A stretch of DNA of 62,228 nt from DATHBD01 sp035296325. Lineage in GTDB: Bacteria; Actinomycetota; Actinomycetes; Mycobacteriales; Micromonosporaceae. The DNA is taken from the NCBI GenBank assembly GCA_035296325.1, contig DATHBD010000013.1:1-62228 (forward strand). The letters are read 5' to 3'. The translations under genes and the position numbers were made by a program. Under the pieces are notes generated by a model. That model saw nothing but the letters and a program-made list of their open reading frames with translations, was not told the DNA's origin and did no database searches. Positions within the stretch are counted from its first letter, which is position 1. Every line of letters begins with the position of its first letter. Shown here in pieces: positions 9,003 to 17,700 of the stretch.

Positions 9003-9583
9003 CGGTACTCTCCCTGCTCGACGGGGACCGTTCGGGTACGCGCCATCTCCTGCTGCGCCAGCGCCCGCAGCCGGGTCCGGGCCCGCGACAGCCGCGAACG
9101 CACGGTCCCGACTGGTACGCCCAGCGCCTCGGCCGCCGCCGCGTAGTCCAGTTGGGACCACACGCAGAGCAGGAACACCTCCCGATCCGCCCGACGCAGC
9201 GCCCGCAGTCCGGCCCTGACCGCAGCCACCTCGTCGGCGTCGTGCATCCGGGCGACCACCTCGTCGGCGAAGTCCGGGACGGCGTCGCGTACCGGCAGTC
9301 GCCGCAGTGCCTCCCGGTGCCGGCGTGCCGCACGCCGGCGATTACGCAGCACATTGGTGGCGATCCCGAGCAGCCACGGCCGCAGACTGTCTCCGTCCGG
9401 ATGCAGGGAGCCACGGATCCGCCACGCTTCGAGGAAGGTCAGCGACACCACATCCTCGGCCTCCGCCGGATCGCCGCCACTCCACACCGCATGCCGGTGG
9501 ACCGCATCGGCATGCGCATCGAAGAGCTCACCAAATGCGTCGGTGTCTCCGGCCCGGATCCGGACCCGCATCTCAGCTGTCAC
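8999..9583 (-). CDS. ECF RNA polymerase sigma factor
   Basis: A 194-residue protein. Sigma region 2 is seen in DAFGELFDAHADAVHRHA through AEDVVSLTFLEAWRIR with SLRPWLLGIATNVLRN. Region 4 is REVFLLCVWSQLDYAAAAEAL followed by VGTVRSRLSRARTRLR. GTG 9583 is chosen as start because it sits at the normal distance before region 2; longer in-frame extensions are unlike any family member. It forms a two-gene operon with the CU044_5270-type protein. A GGTACAGGT stretch upstream is only a weak ribosome binding site. Confidence 0.9.
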   Translation of the reverse strand: MTAEMRVRIRAGDTDAFGELFDAHADAVHRHAVWSGGDPAEAEDVVSLTFLEAWRIRGSLHPDGDSLRPWLLGIATNVLRNRRRAARRHREALRRLPVRDAVPDFADEVVARMHDADEVAAVRAGLRALRRADREVFLLCVWSQLDYAAAAEALGVPVGTVRSRLSRARTRLRALAQQEMARTRTVPVEQGEYR

Positions 9584-9786
9584 ACCTGTACCTGTCCGCC
9601 GCCGTCGCTGAGTTCCCGATTCGCCGCCACGGCAGCAAGCTGACAGACAACGGCAGGACTGCCGGTCCGGAGGCGAAGTCGGAAGATGCTCACCAGACCC
9701 GGAGCAGCTCGCCCTTCCCTCATCAGCGGCCCCGCCAGGCAGGCCAAGGGCTGGACCAACGACAAGCCGCCCGACACACTGGCGCA

Positions 9787-10638
9787 ATGCCGACCGTGTA
9801 CAAGAATCCAGGTGGTCAGCGCGCGGTGCGGCAATGGTGTTCGCAGACCCTGGCGCGAGCCGACTTCCCCCTCGTCAACACGGCCTTGAACACCGGCGTC
9901 GGCCCGGTGCAGCTCACCTCCGCCGGAACCGGACGACCGCGGCTCGTCATGGTGCCCGGAACCGGCTTCAACGCCGCGGTGGCTCTGCCGTGGATCCGCG
10001 CGCTGTCGGCCCATTGGCCGACCACTGTGGTGGACCTACCGGGGCAACCCGGACTCAGCGCCCCGAACCGGCCGTACCGGGGCCGGCTGGCCTGGTACGG
10101 CCGGGCGCTGGACGAGATTCTGACCGCCATGGATGCCGACCAGGTTGTCCTGGTGGGAAATTCGCTGGGCGCCGCCGTGGCCCTGGCCGCCGACTCACCT
10201 CGAATCGCGGCGCGGGCGCTGATCTCCCCGGCCGGCTTCATCCATCTGCGCGTGGACCCGGAACTGGCGTTGAGCTCTGCGGTCTGGCTTCTGCGTCCCA
10301 CCGCCGAACACACCCGCCGCATGCTCCGATTGTTCGTCGCTCCGGGCACGGAGCCGCCAGCGACCGAGGTGGAGTGGATGAGCCTGATGGCGACCTGTTG
10401 CCGTACGACTCTGGCCCCACCACCGCTGCCCGCCGAACTCCTGGCCAGGCGCGCGGAGCGACCGTGTGTCGTTGGCGTCGGACAGCATGACCGTTTCCTG
10501 CCACCTGAGCGGCTGGCGCCGGCGGTGCGCCGAACCATGAACATCGACCTTCGGGTGTTTCCCGGCGTGGGCCACCTGACCACCCCAGCGCACCTCGACG
10601 AAGTGGTGTCCCTGGTGGCCGAGGTGGTCGGCTCTTGA
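9787..10638 (+). CDS. Alpha/beta hydrolase
   Basis: A 283-residue alpha/beta fold hydrolase. The oxyanion-hole motif is VPGTGFN, the nucleophile elbow VGNSLGAA (Ser at about residue 123), the acid in VGVGQHDRF and the histidine in FPGVGHLT. ATG 9787 was chosen because upstream in-frame sequence does not look coding. The gene is divergent from the sigma factor and convergent with the next hydrolase. There is no signal peptide, so it is cytoplasmic. Substrate unknown. Confidence 0.88.
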   Translation: MPTVYKNPGGQRAVRQWCSQTLARADFPLVNTALNTGVGPVQLTSAGTGRPRLVMVPGTGFNAAVALPWIRALSAHWPTTVVDLPGQPGLSAPNRPYRGRLAWYGRALDEILTAMDADQVVLVGNSLGAAVALAADSPRIAARALISPAGFIHLRVDPELALSSAVWLLRPTAEHTRRMLRLFVAPGTEPPATEVEWMSLMATCCRTTLAPPPLPAELLARRAERPCVVGVGQHDRFLPPERLAPAVRRTMNIDLRVFPGVGHLTTPAHLDEVVSLVAEVVGS

Positions 10639-10678
10639 ACCGGCGGCCGGTTTCCCGGTTCCGTTGAGGACCGGCCGG

Positions 10679-11362
10679 TCAGACATCCGCCAGGATGCGG
10701 GCCAACTCGGCTGGCCTGGTCAGCATCGGCCAGTGTCCGGAGTCGATGTCGACGAGGTCGACGTGCTTGGCTTTGGCAAGCTCGGGCAACTCACCCGCGT
10801 CGAGCCACTTCCGGGCCTGGGCCGGTGTGTACTCGGGGCAGACCATCACGACCGGTATGTCGAACCGCCGCTCGTCGGTCAGCCGGACAATCCCCTTCAC
10901 CACGGCCTCGGGCACCGGGTCGGCGGCATTGGAGAACCTCTGTCGCGCCTGGTCGTCGAGGTCGACCGCGTCCGCGCCTTCGAAGGGCTCCCAGCCCGGG
11001 AAAGGCATCACGCCGTTCTCGATTGGAAAGAGGTTCGCGTAGAAGTCGCCGTCGGCCTGCGGGAATCCGCCGATCATCACCACCTTGCTCACCAGTGAGG
11101 GCCGCGCGTCGGCGACCAGCCAGGCCAAGGTGCAGGCGCCCGAGTGACCTACGACCACCGACCCACCGGGGGCTGCGTCCACGGTCGCGAGCGCCGCACT
11201 GACCTGATCACTCAGCGTCGCCGACGTGTTTCCGTCGCCCTGGCCGGGCAGGGTCACCGCTACGGCGCGGCGGCCCTGCTGCTCGAGTTCGGAGACGACG
11301 CCGTCCCACGCCCCCGCGTCGAGCCACAGGCCAGCGAGAAGCACAATCTGCTCGTCAGTCAT
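10679..11362 (-). CDS. Small alpha/beta hydrolase (RsbQ/esterase-like)
   Basis: A 227-residue protein beginning TDEQIVLLAGLWLDAGAW, the usual opening of compact alpha/beta hydrolases of the PF12697 type. The nucleophile elbow is VVGHSGACTLAW (Ser at about residue 73) and the terminal histidine is in DIDSGHWPMLTRP. The pattern HSGA/GHWP matches the esterase/hydroxynitrile-lyase-like group often annotated as alpha/beta hydrolase in actinomycetes. It is convergent with the hydrolase ending at 10638; the 40-bp gap has only a weak dyad. Confidence 0.88.
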   Translation of the reverse strand: MTDEQIVLLAGLWLDAGAWDGVVSELEQQGRRAVAVTLPGQGDGNTSATLSDQVSAALATVDAAPGGSVVVGHSGACTLAWLVADARPSLVSKVVMIGGFPQADGDFYANLFPIENGVMPFPGWEPFEGADAVDLDDQARQRFSNAADPVPEAVVKGIVRLTDERRFDIPVVMVCPEYTPAQARKWLDAGELPELAKAKHVDLVDIDSGHWPMLTRPAELARILADV

Positions 11363-11523
11363 GCCACCAACCTAGGGCCGGTTCGGGATGTCTGTCTTCC
11401 GGTCCTGTTCGGACGCGGAGAACGCCTCGGGCCCGACCGCCCGGGCCGTGCGCAAACCCGACCCGCGTCGTCGTCCACGAACGTCCGAATCGGCGCGGCG
11501 AGGGCCGCTGTTACCGTGGGCAG

Positions 11524-12465
11524 GTGAGTGCTTGGTACCGCGGAGACTGTCATGTGCACTCCGTTCACTCCGGCTGGGCGCTGACCCCGGCGCGGATCGT
11601 GGCGGACGCGCAGGCGATGGGGCTGGACTTCCTGGCCGCCACCGAACACCGGGACGCGGGCGGGTACGAGGACTGGGCGGGGCAGGAGCTGTTGGTGATC
11701 CCGGGTCGGGAGGCGAGCACCGACACTGGGCACTGGCTCGCCCTCGGCATCCCGCCGGGCCACGTGGTCGAGTGGCGGTACGGGGTACGGGACGGCGCGA
11801 TCGACCGGTACGTGGCAGAGGTGCACCGGCTTGGCGGCCTGTGCGTGGCGGCCCACCCGCATGCTCCGTACCCGTCCGGCCAGTTCATGTACCCGTACGC
11901 CAGTATTGACGTCGTCGAGGTGTGGAACGGGGCGTGGACGTCGGACCGGCCATGGCAGGCGGACAACGAGGCCGCACTGGCCGAGTGGGGGCGCGCCCTC
12001 GGTGCCGATGTCCACAGCGGGCGGTGGCGGCCGGCGATGGGGAACAGCGACACACACTACGAGGACCAGCTCGGCATACCGCACACGGTGGTGCGGGCCG
12101 AGTCACTGACGACCGACGCGGTCCTGGCCGGGATCCGGGCCGGGCGGAGCTGGATCGCCGCCTCGATGGACGTGTCGTTGTCGGTCACCGCCGCAGCGGA
12201 CGGACGGTCGGCCGGCATCGGCGAGCGGCTGATCGTCGCGCCCGACGCACCGGTCGTGGTGCGCGTCGAGGTACGCGGCGTGCCGTCCGGCACCGTCAGC
12301 CTGCATACCGAGCGGGGCCCGGTACACCGGGAATCGCTGGCTCGCGATGGGGCCGGCACGGTGCAATGGCGGACGACCCCGGCGGACAACGGCTTCGTCC
12401 GCGTCGAGGTCCGCCACGATGGCGGCCCCATGGCCGCGCTCAGCAACCCCGTTCTGCTGGGCTGA
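11524..12465 (+). CDS. CehA/McbA-type metallohydrolase (PHP superfamily)
   Basis: A 313-residue protein starting at GTG 11524. The N-terminal YRGDCHVHSVHSG carries the HxH metal ligands of PHP-domain phosphoesterases. Further ligands are plausible in ATEHRD, VAAHPHAPYPSGQ and GNSDTHYE. The C-terminal 80 residues (from about SLSVTAAADGRSAG) look like a beta-rich accessory domain. Members hydrolyse phosphoesters or carbamate/ester bonds such as carbaryl (CehA). The actual substrate here is unknown. No signal peptide. Confidence 0.88.
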   Translation: MSAWYRGDCHVHSVHSGWALTPARIVADAQAMGLDFLAATEHRDAGGYEDWAGQELLVIPGREASTDTGHWLALGIPPGHVVEWRYGVRDGAIDRYVAEVHRLGGLCVAAHPHAPYPSGQFMYPYASIDVVEVWNGAWTSDRPWQADNEAALAEWGRALGADVHSGRWRPAMGNSDTHYEDQLGIPHTVVRAESLTTDAVLAGIRAGRSWIAASMDVSLSVTAAADGRSAGIGERLIVAPDAPVVVRVEVRGVPSGTVSLHTERGPVHRESLARDGAGTVQWRTTPADNGFVRVEVRHDGGPMAALSNPVLLG

Positions 12466-12518
12466 TCCGGCACAGCACGACCGCCACGGTCTACCAGCGG
12501 CGGCGAGGTGGCTCAACG

Positions 12519-13256
12519 TCAGCGCGGGGTGAGGATGTCGAACTCGTTGCCCTCCGGGTCGGTGAGGCACGTCCACGGGACGTCGCCTTGGCCCAGGTCG
12601 AGGTCGGTGGCGCCGAGCACCCGCAGCCGGGCCACCTCCGCCGCCTGGTCGTCACCGGGGTACGGGCAGAGGTCGAGGTGGACGCGGTTCTTCACGGTCT
12701 TGATGTCGGGTGTGCGTAGGAACTCCAGATACGGGCCGACGCTCTTGGCGGAGCGCAGCACCGCACGATCGTCGGTCACCTCGTGCAGGGTCCAGTCCAT
12801 CGCCTCGCCCCAGAACCGGCCCATGGCGCGCGGGTCCGCGCAGTCGACCACCACCGCGGCGATCGGCCCGGTGTCCCGGTAGATCGGCCGAGGCTCCAGC
12901 ACGCAGAACTCGTTGCCCTCGGGGTCGGCGAGAACCGTCCACGCAACGTCGCCCTGCCCGACGTCGGCGGGAGTGGCGCCGAGAACCATGAGGCGCGCCA
13001 CCAGGTCGGCCTGGTGGGCCTCGGAAGTGGTGGCAAGGTCGACGTGCACGCGGTTCTTCACCGTCTTGGGTTCCGGGACGGAAACGATGTCGATACAGAC
13101 GGCGACGGGGTCAGGGTATGCGAACCCCTCAGGCTCGAGATTGGTCACGCCGCTCTCCTCGGTGGAGATCGTCCAGCCCAGCGCCTCCGCCCAGAACCGG
13201 CCGAGTGCGGCGTCATCGCGTGCATCCATCGCAATCTGAACAAGCCGCAGCGCCAT
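12519..13256 (-). CDS. VOC family protein, two tandem domains
   Basis: A 245-residue protein made of two homologous vicinal-oxygen-chelate halves (about 1-120 and 125-245). Each half carries a near-identical TVKNRVHVDL/TVKNRVHLDL strand and a LADPEGNEF/LTDPEGNEF strand, the glyoxalase-like signature of this actinobacterial clade. Family members include glyoxalases, extradiol dioxygenases and antibiotic-binding proteins; the function is not predictable. The start is the internal ATG 13256 (MALRLVQIAMDARD), which aligns with the domain opening. It is convergent with the PHP gene. Confidence 0.87.
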   Translation of the reverse strand: MALRLVQIAMDARDDAALGRFWAEALGWTISTEESGVTNLEPEGFAYPDPVAVCIDIVSVPEPKTVKNRVHVDLATTSEAHQADLVARLMVLGATPADVGQGDVAWTVLADPEGNEFCVLEPRPIYRDTGPIAAVVVDCADPRAMGRFWGEAMDWTLHEVTDDRAVLRSAKSVGPYLEFLRTPDIKTVKNRVHLDLCPYPGDDQAAEVARLRVLGATDLDLGQGDVPWTCLTDPEGNEFDILTPR

Positions 13257-13728
13257 GCCACCCACCTTATGCGACGGGAATGAACACCAGTGGCGGCATC
13301 AGATCACGCTGTCGAGTTCGGCCGCATGGCCAGACCCTTGCGCATCACCTCGGCAATCGCCCGGAATGCCAGGCCCACCAGCCACCCCTAGACCTTGGGA
13401 TCGCCGAAGCCATGAATAGTTCCCGCCATATCCGCGTGCCGGTGTACGGTCGCGGCACGCCGCTGGTGATGCGCTGTCGGTGACCGAGCCGGGCCCGACG
13501 AGGTACCCGCCGAGACGCCGGCCCGGCGCACGGACGTCAACGCCGGGCCACCGGCCGATCGAGATTGGGCAGCGGTCGTCGTGGGCGAACAGTCCGGCGA
13601 TCCGGTACGCCGGTGAGCGGTCCAGCGCGCCGCCGTCGTGCTCTGGCGACGTGGGATGTTGGAACCGTCTGAATGCCGCGCTGATGTCGCTGCCGGAGGT
13701 CGTGACTCAGGGGTTTCTGGACTGTTGG
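13257..13728. other. Intergenic stretch with degraded minus-strand coding traces
   Basis: No intact gene. The minus strand holds two separate traces. One is a short C-terminal-looking peptide ending near 13300 (FRAIAEVMRKGLAMRP). The other, nearer the phosphotransferase gene, resembles a bifunctional primase-polymerase and is listed separately. Plus-strand reading frames here look random. Confidence 0.5.
13470..13680 (-). pseudogene. Possible relic of a Prim-Pol (bifunctional DNA primase/polymerase-like) gene
   Basis: The minus strand reads ALDRSPAYRIAGLFAHDD, then DVRAPGRRLGGYLVGPGS. The second part resembles the D-x-R...GGYVVAPGS core of phage- and plasmid-type primase-polymerases. There is no start codon, and the frame loses similarity after the core. 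The call rests on one short motif. Confidence 0.3.
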
Positions 13729-14376
13729 TCAGTGGCCGGCTTCCTGTCGGAGCACGGTGAAGGCTGTGGGCGCTGGCCCGGTTTCGCGATGGGCGAGTAC
13801 GGCCTTGGCCAGTTCGGCGGCGGGGGAGGTGCTCGTGTCGACCTCAAGGTCGTAGTGCCCGTGGTAGTGGGCGGCGGGGAGATGTCCGCGGGCCAGGCCG
13901 AGGCGGCTGCGGCTCCGTTCGCGCTCGCGGTTCTCGAGTACTGCTAACGGGCAGTGCACGCCGACAAAGAGCACGTCCAATCCGGCCAGCGTGTCCAGCC
14001 AGTCGGTGAGGAGTTCAGGGGCCAGGAGCATCTCGTCGATAATGAGGTTGTTGCCCGCCACGGTGAGCGACGGGATGGATGCGTGCATGGCCCGCAGCAT
14101 TCGCCGTCCGGTTTCGCCGTAGCGGATGACGGTCAGCGGTGACCCGTCGTGGTCGACCTCGGATTCGTCGTAGTAGAACCCGTCGCGGCTGAGCGGGCCT
14201 GCCCTGTCGCCGCCCCATTTTTCGGGCACCATCGCGAAGAAGAAATCGATGCCGGCGAGCAGGTACGGCTGTTCACTTTCTTCCTGGATTGCATGCGCCA
14301 GGGTGGTTTTGCCGGCGCTGGAGGTGCCATTGAGGAAGATGATCTGTCCGCGCTGGTTGTCTTGCAACTCGGTCAT
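13729..14376 (-). CDS. Chloramphenicol phosphotransferase-like P-loop kinase
   Basis: A 215-residue protein. Walker A is NGTSSAGKTTLA (about residues 15-26), followed by IDFFFAMVP and a DEML segment that match the CPT family, named for the Streptomyces enzyme that phosphorylates the 3'-OH of chloramphenicol. The whole length is typical of that family. ATG 14376 is chosen over an ATG six bases upstream because GAAAGGA stands 8 nt before it. Most homologues have unknown substrates, so resistance is not established. The gene is downstream of an ABC relic and a large kinase, all leftward. Confidence 0.85.
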   Translation of the reverse strand: MTELQDNQRGQIIFLNGTSSAGKTTLAHAIQEESEQPYLLAGIDFFFAMVPEKWGGDRAGPLSRDGFYYDESEVDHDGSPLTVIRYGETGRRMLRAMHASIPSLTVAGNNLIIDEMLLAPELLTDWLDTLAGLDVLFVGVHCPLAVLENRERERSRSRLGLARGHLPAAHYHGHYDLEVDTSTSPAAELAKAVLAHRETGPAPTAFTVLRQEAGH

Positions 14377-14567
14377 GAACATGATCCTTTCGGGTGGCCG
14401 GATCGCTCACGTCCAGCGACGAGGACACGGCTCCGGCTGCTCGGGCAGCGATCGGTACCGTCTCTGCCCGGCCGCAGCAACCAGTTGGGAGCGGCGGGCA
14501 GGTCGGCGGTGTGCTTGCGGGAGACCAAATGCGGCGGCCCGAGTCCGTTCGGCCCTCCGAACGTGAT

Positions 14568-14693
14568 CTGCCCGTCGCGGACAATCAGTTCCCGGTCGGC
14601 GTACGCGGCAGTGCGCGGGGCGTGGATGATGAGTACGACCGTGGTGCCGGTCGCCCGCGCCGCGTCGGTGAGGGCGACCGGCACGTTCTCAGA
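14568..14693 (-). pseudogene. C-terminal fragment of an ABC transporter ATPase
   Basis: The minus strand reads ALTDAARATGTTVVLIIHA, then AAYADRELIVRDGQ. This is the segment around the H-loop of MacB/LolD-type exporter ATPases (compare TTVVLVTHDATVAAYADRE in the intact ATPase at 55406-56104 of this window). Walker A, the signature motif and Walker B are missing. THD has become IHA. The frame runs on to a stop at 14373 without similarity. It is a relic of an exporter gene. Confidence 0.6.
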
Positions 14694-14721
14694 CGCCCGG
14701 GTAGCGCGGCGCTCGGTCAGA

Positions 14722-17700
14722 TCATTGCTGAGGGGCGTGCGGGTCGGATGTTGCCGGGGTGGCTGCGTCGGTGGACCATCGCTCGAGGGCGGCTTGGAGT
14801 TGGTCGGGGTCGATGGGTTTGGCGAGGTAGTCGTCCATTCCGGCGGCGAGGCAGCGTTGTTGGTCTTCGGGGAGCGCACCGGCGGTCATGGCGATGATGG
14901 GGGTGCGCTGGTTCGTGCCTTCCTGGTGGCGGAGTTCGGCGGTCGCGGTGTAGCCGTCCATTTTGGGCATTTGGCAGTCCATGAGGATGGCCCGGTATGG
15001 CTTGGTGGCGGCGAGTTGGAGGGCTTCCAGGCCGTTGGCGGCGATGTCGACCTGGTAGCCGAGGGCGGCGAGGGTGTCGACGGCGACCATCTGGTTGATG
15101 AGGTTGTCTTCGACGAGCAGGACATGGCCGTGGTCGGTGGCATCGGACTGGTCGATGCGTGCGACGGCGCCCTGTTCACCGGCGCGCGCCGGGTGCGGAT
15201 GGAGGACTTCCAGCAGGCAGTTGTAGAGCTGTGAGGGACCGATCGGTTTGGGGAGTATGCAAGCGACCCCGGCACCGGTGGCGATTTGGTCGTCGTCGTG
15301 GGAGCCGGAGGTCATCAGGACGACAGGTAGGTGCGGGATGGTGGGGTCGACCGCGATTTGGCTGATGAGGTCGACGCCGGTGAGCCCGGGCATATGTTGG
15401 TCGATGACGGCGATGTCGTAGGACTGATCGTGCCGGAGCCGGTTCAGGGCGGTGTGGCCGTCCGGCACCGTCTCGGAGATCATGCCCCAGGCCTGGGTGT
15501 GTTGGGTGATGAGCTGGCGGTTGTGGGGATTGTCGTCGACGACCAGCAGTCGCCTGCCGGATACGAGGTCTTTCGGGTCGACGCCTCCGAGCGGTGAGTC
15601 CGGCCGCAGTCGGGTGGGCAGGGTGAACCAGAACCGGCTTCCGTGCCCGGGTTGGCTTTCCACCTGGAGCCGGCCACCCATGAGCTCGACCAGTTGCCGG
15701 GCAATCACCAGGCCCAGTCCGGTCCCGCCGAACTCGCGGTTGGTGGTGCCATCGATCTGGGAGAAGGGTTGGAACAGCTGCGGCAGGTCCTGCGGGGCGA
15801 TGCCGATGCCGGTGTCCAGGACGGTGTAGGTGACGTGCAGCGAGCCGTCCGCTGCCGCCGCGGCGGCTTCGGCGCGCAGGACGACATCGCCGTGTTCGGT
15901 GAACTTCACGGCGTTTCCGAGGAGGTTGAGCAGGACCTGACGCAGTCGTCCGTCGTCACCGCGCAGAGTGGTAGGCAGTTCCGGCGGGTAGTAGCCGAGC
16001 ACTTCAACATCCTTGTCGCGGGCGATCTCGGCGGCGACCTGGACGACTTCTTCGAGGATGTCGTCGAGCGCGAAGTCGTTCTCGACCAGTTCGACCTTGC
16101 CTGCTTCGATCTTGGAGAAGTCGAGGATGTCATTGATGATCGTGACCAGCGCACGGCCGGAGGTCCGGATCGCTTCGGCGTAGCGTCGTTGGGCAGGCTG
16201 CAGCGCGGTGTCCAGCAGGAGCCTGGTCAGCCCGACGACGCCGTTCATCGGGGTGCGCAGTTCGTGACTGACCATGGCCACGAACTGCGACTTGAGCCGC
16301 GCTGCGGCCAGTGCCTCGTCGCGGGCGAGGGCGAAGTCCTGTTCGAACTGCCGGCGTTCGGTGATGTCACGGATGGCGGCCGAGACCATGATTCCCTGAT
16401 CGGTGTCCAACGGGGCGAGGCTGACCTCGATCGGGAACTGGCTACCGTCACCGCGCAGCCCCGCCAGTTCTTGACCGACACCCATGCCGCGGATCCGCGG
16501 GGCGCTGACGTAACCGTCCCGGGCGTCGACGTGCTGGGCGCGGAGGTGTTTCGGGATGAGCAGTTCGACCGGCTGGCCGACGAGGTCGCGGCTGGTGTAT
16601 CCGAAGAGGCGTTCGGTCTGGTCGTTGATCAGCACGATGGTGCCGGACTCGTCGACGATGACCATGGCGTCGGGTGCGGCCCGTATCAGTTGCCGGAACC
16701 GTTCCTCGGCGCGGAGCCGCTCGGAGAGGTCCCGGGCGATGGAGGCACACCCGATGACGGTGCCGGTGGGGTCGTGGACCGGAGAGATGGTCAGGGCGAC
16801 GTGGACCCGTGTGCCGTCCTCGCGGACCCGGACGCTGTTGTGGTGGCAGAACGGCTCACCCTGCATGATGTTTTTGAGGGTTTCGTTGATCTCGTCGTGC
16901 TGGTCTGGTGGGGTGACGATCTCGATCGACTGCCCGATGGCCTGCGCGGCAGGGTAGCCGTAGAGGTGCTCGGCGCCGCGGTTCCAGCTGATGATGGTGC
17001 CGTCGAGGGTCTTGCCGATGATCGCGTCGTCGGTGCTGTCGACGATAGCGGCCAGGAATGCCTGGTCCTCGGCGGCTGCGCGTTGCGCGGTGCCGTCGCG
17101 TGCCACCGCGTAGACGAGCCCTTCGGGGGTGGGGATGGCGTTCCAGGTCAGCCACCGGTAGGACCCGTCGCGACAGCGGTAGCGGTTCTCGAACGCCAGC
17201 GTGTTCCTGCCCTGTCCGAGCTGTTCGACCGACTCCGCGTCGGTGCGGGCCACGTCGTCAGGGTGGACGAACTCCTGGTACGGCCGGCTCATCAGCTCCT
17301 CGGCGGTGTGGCCGAGGATGCGTTGCCAGGCCGGGTTCAGCCGTTTGAAGTAACCGTCGGCCCCGGCGATGCACAGCAGGTCGGGAGAGAGTTCGAAGAA
17401 GTGGTCCAGTTGCTCCGCGACGTGCCGCCGGGCCGCCTCGGCGTGGTTGCGTTCGGTCAGGTCCCGGTAGCTACAGACGATCGGCCCGCGCCCGGTGGCG
17501 GTGAGCATCGGCGTCGCGGTGACGTTGACCTCCACGTCGGTGCCGTCCGGCCGGCGGATGAGCACATCGAAGTCGATGGGGCCGGCCGCGTTCACCACCG
17601 CCGCGCCGGCCGCCATGCGTTCGTCCTGCCGGCCCGGCGGCCACCACGGATACGGCGGTGTGCAGCCGACGGCCTCCTGTGCGGAGTATCCGGTGATCTC

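Noticed and set aside
13480..13947. Plus-strand open frame of 155 codons
   Set aside because: No ribosome binding site or similarity; its 3' half is antisense to the phosphotransferase gene.
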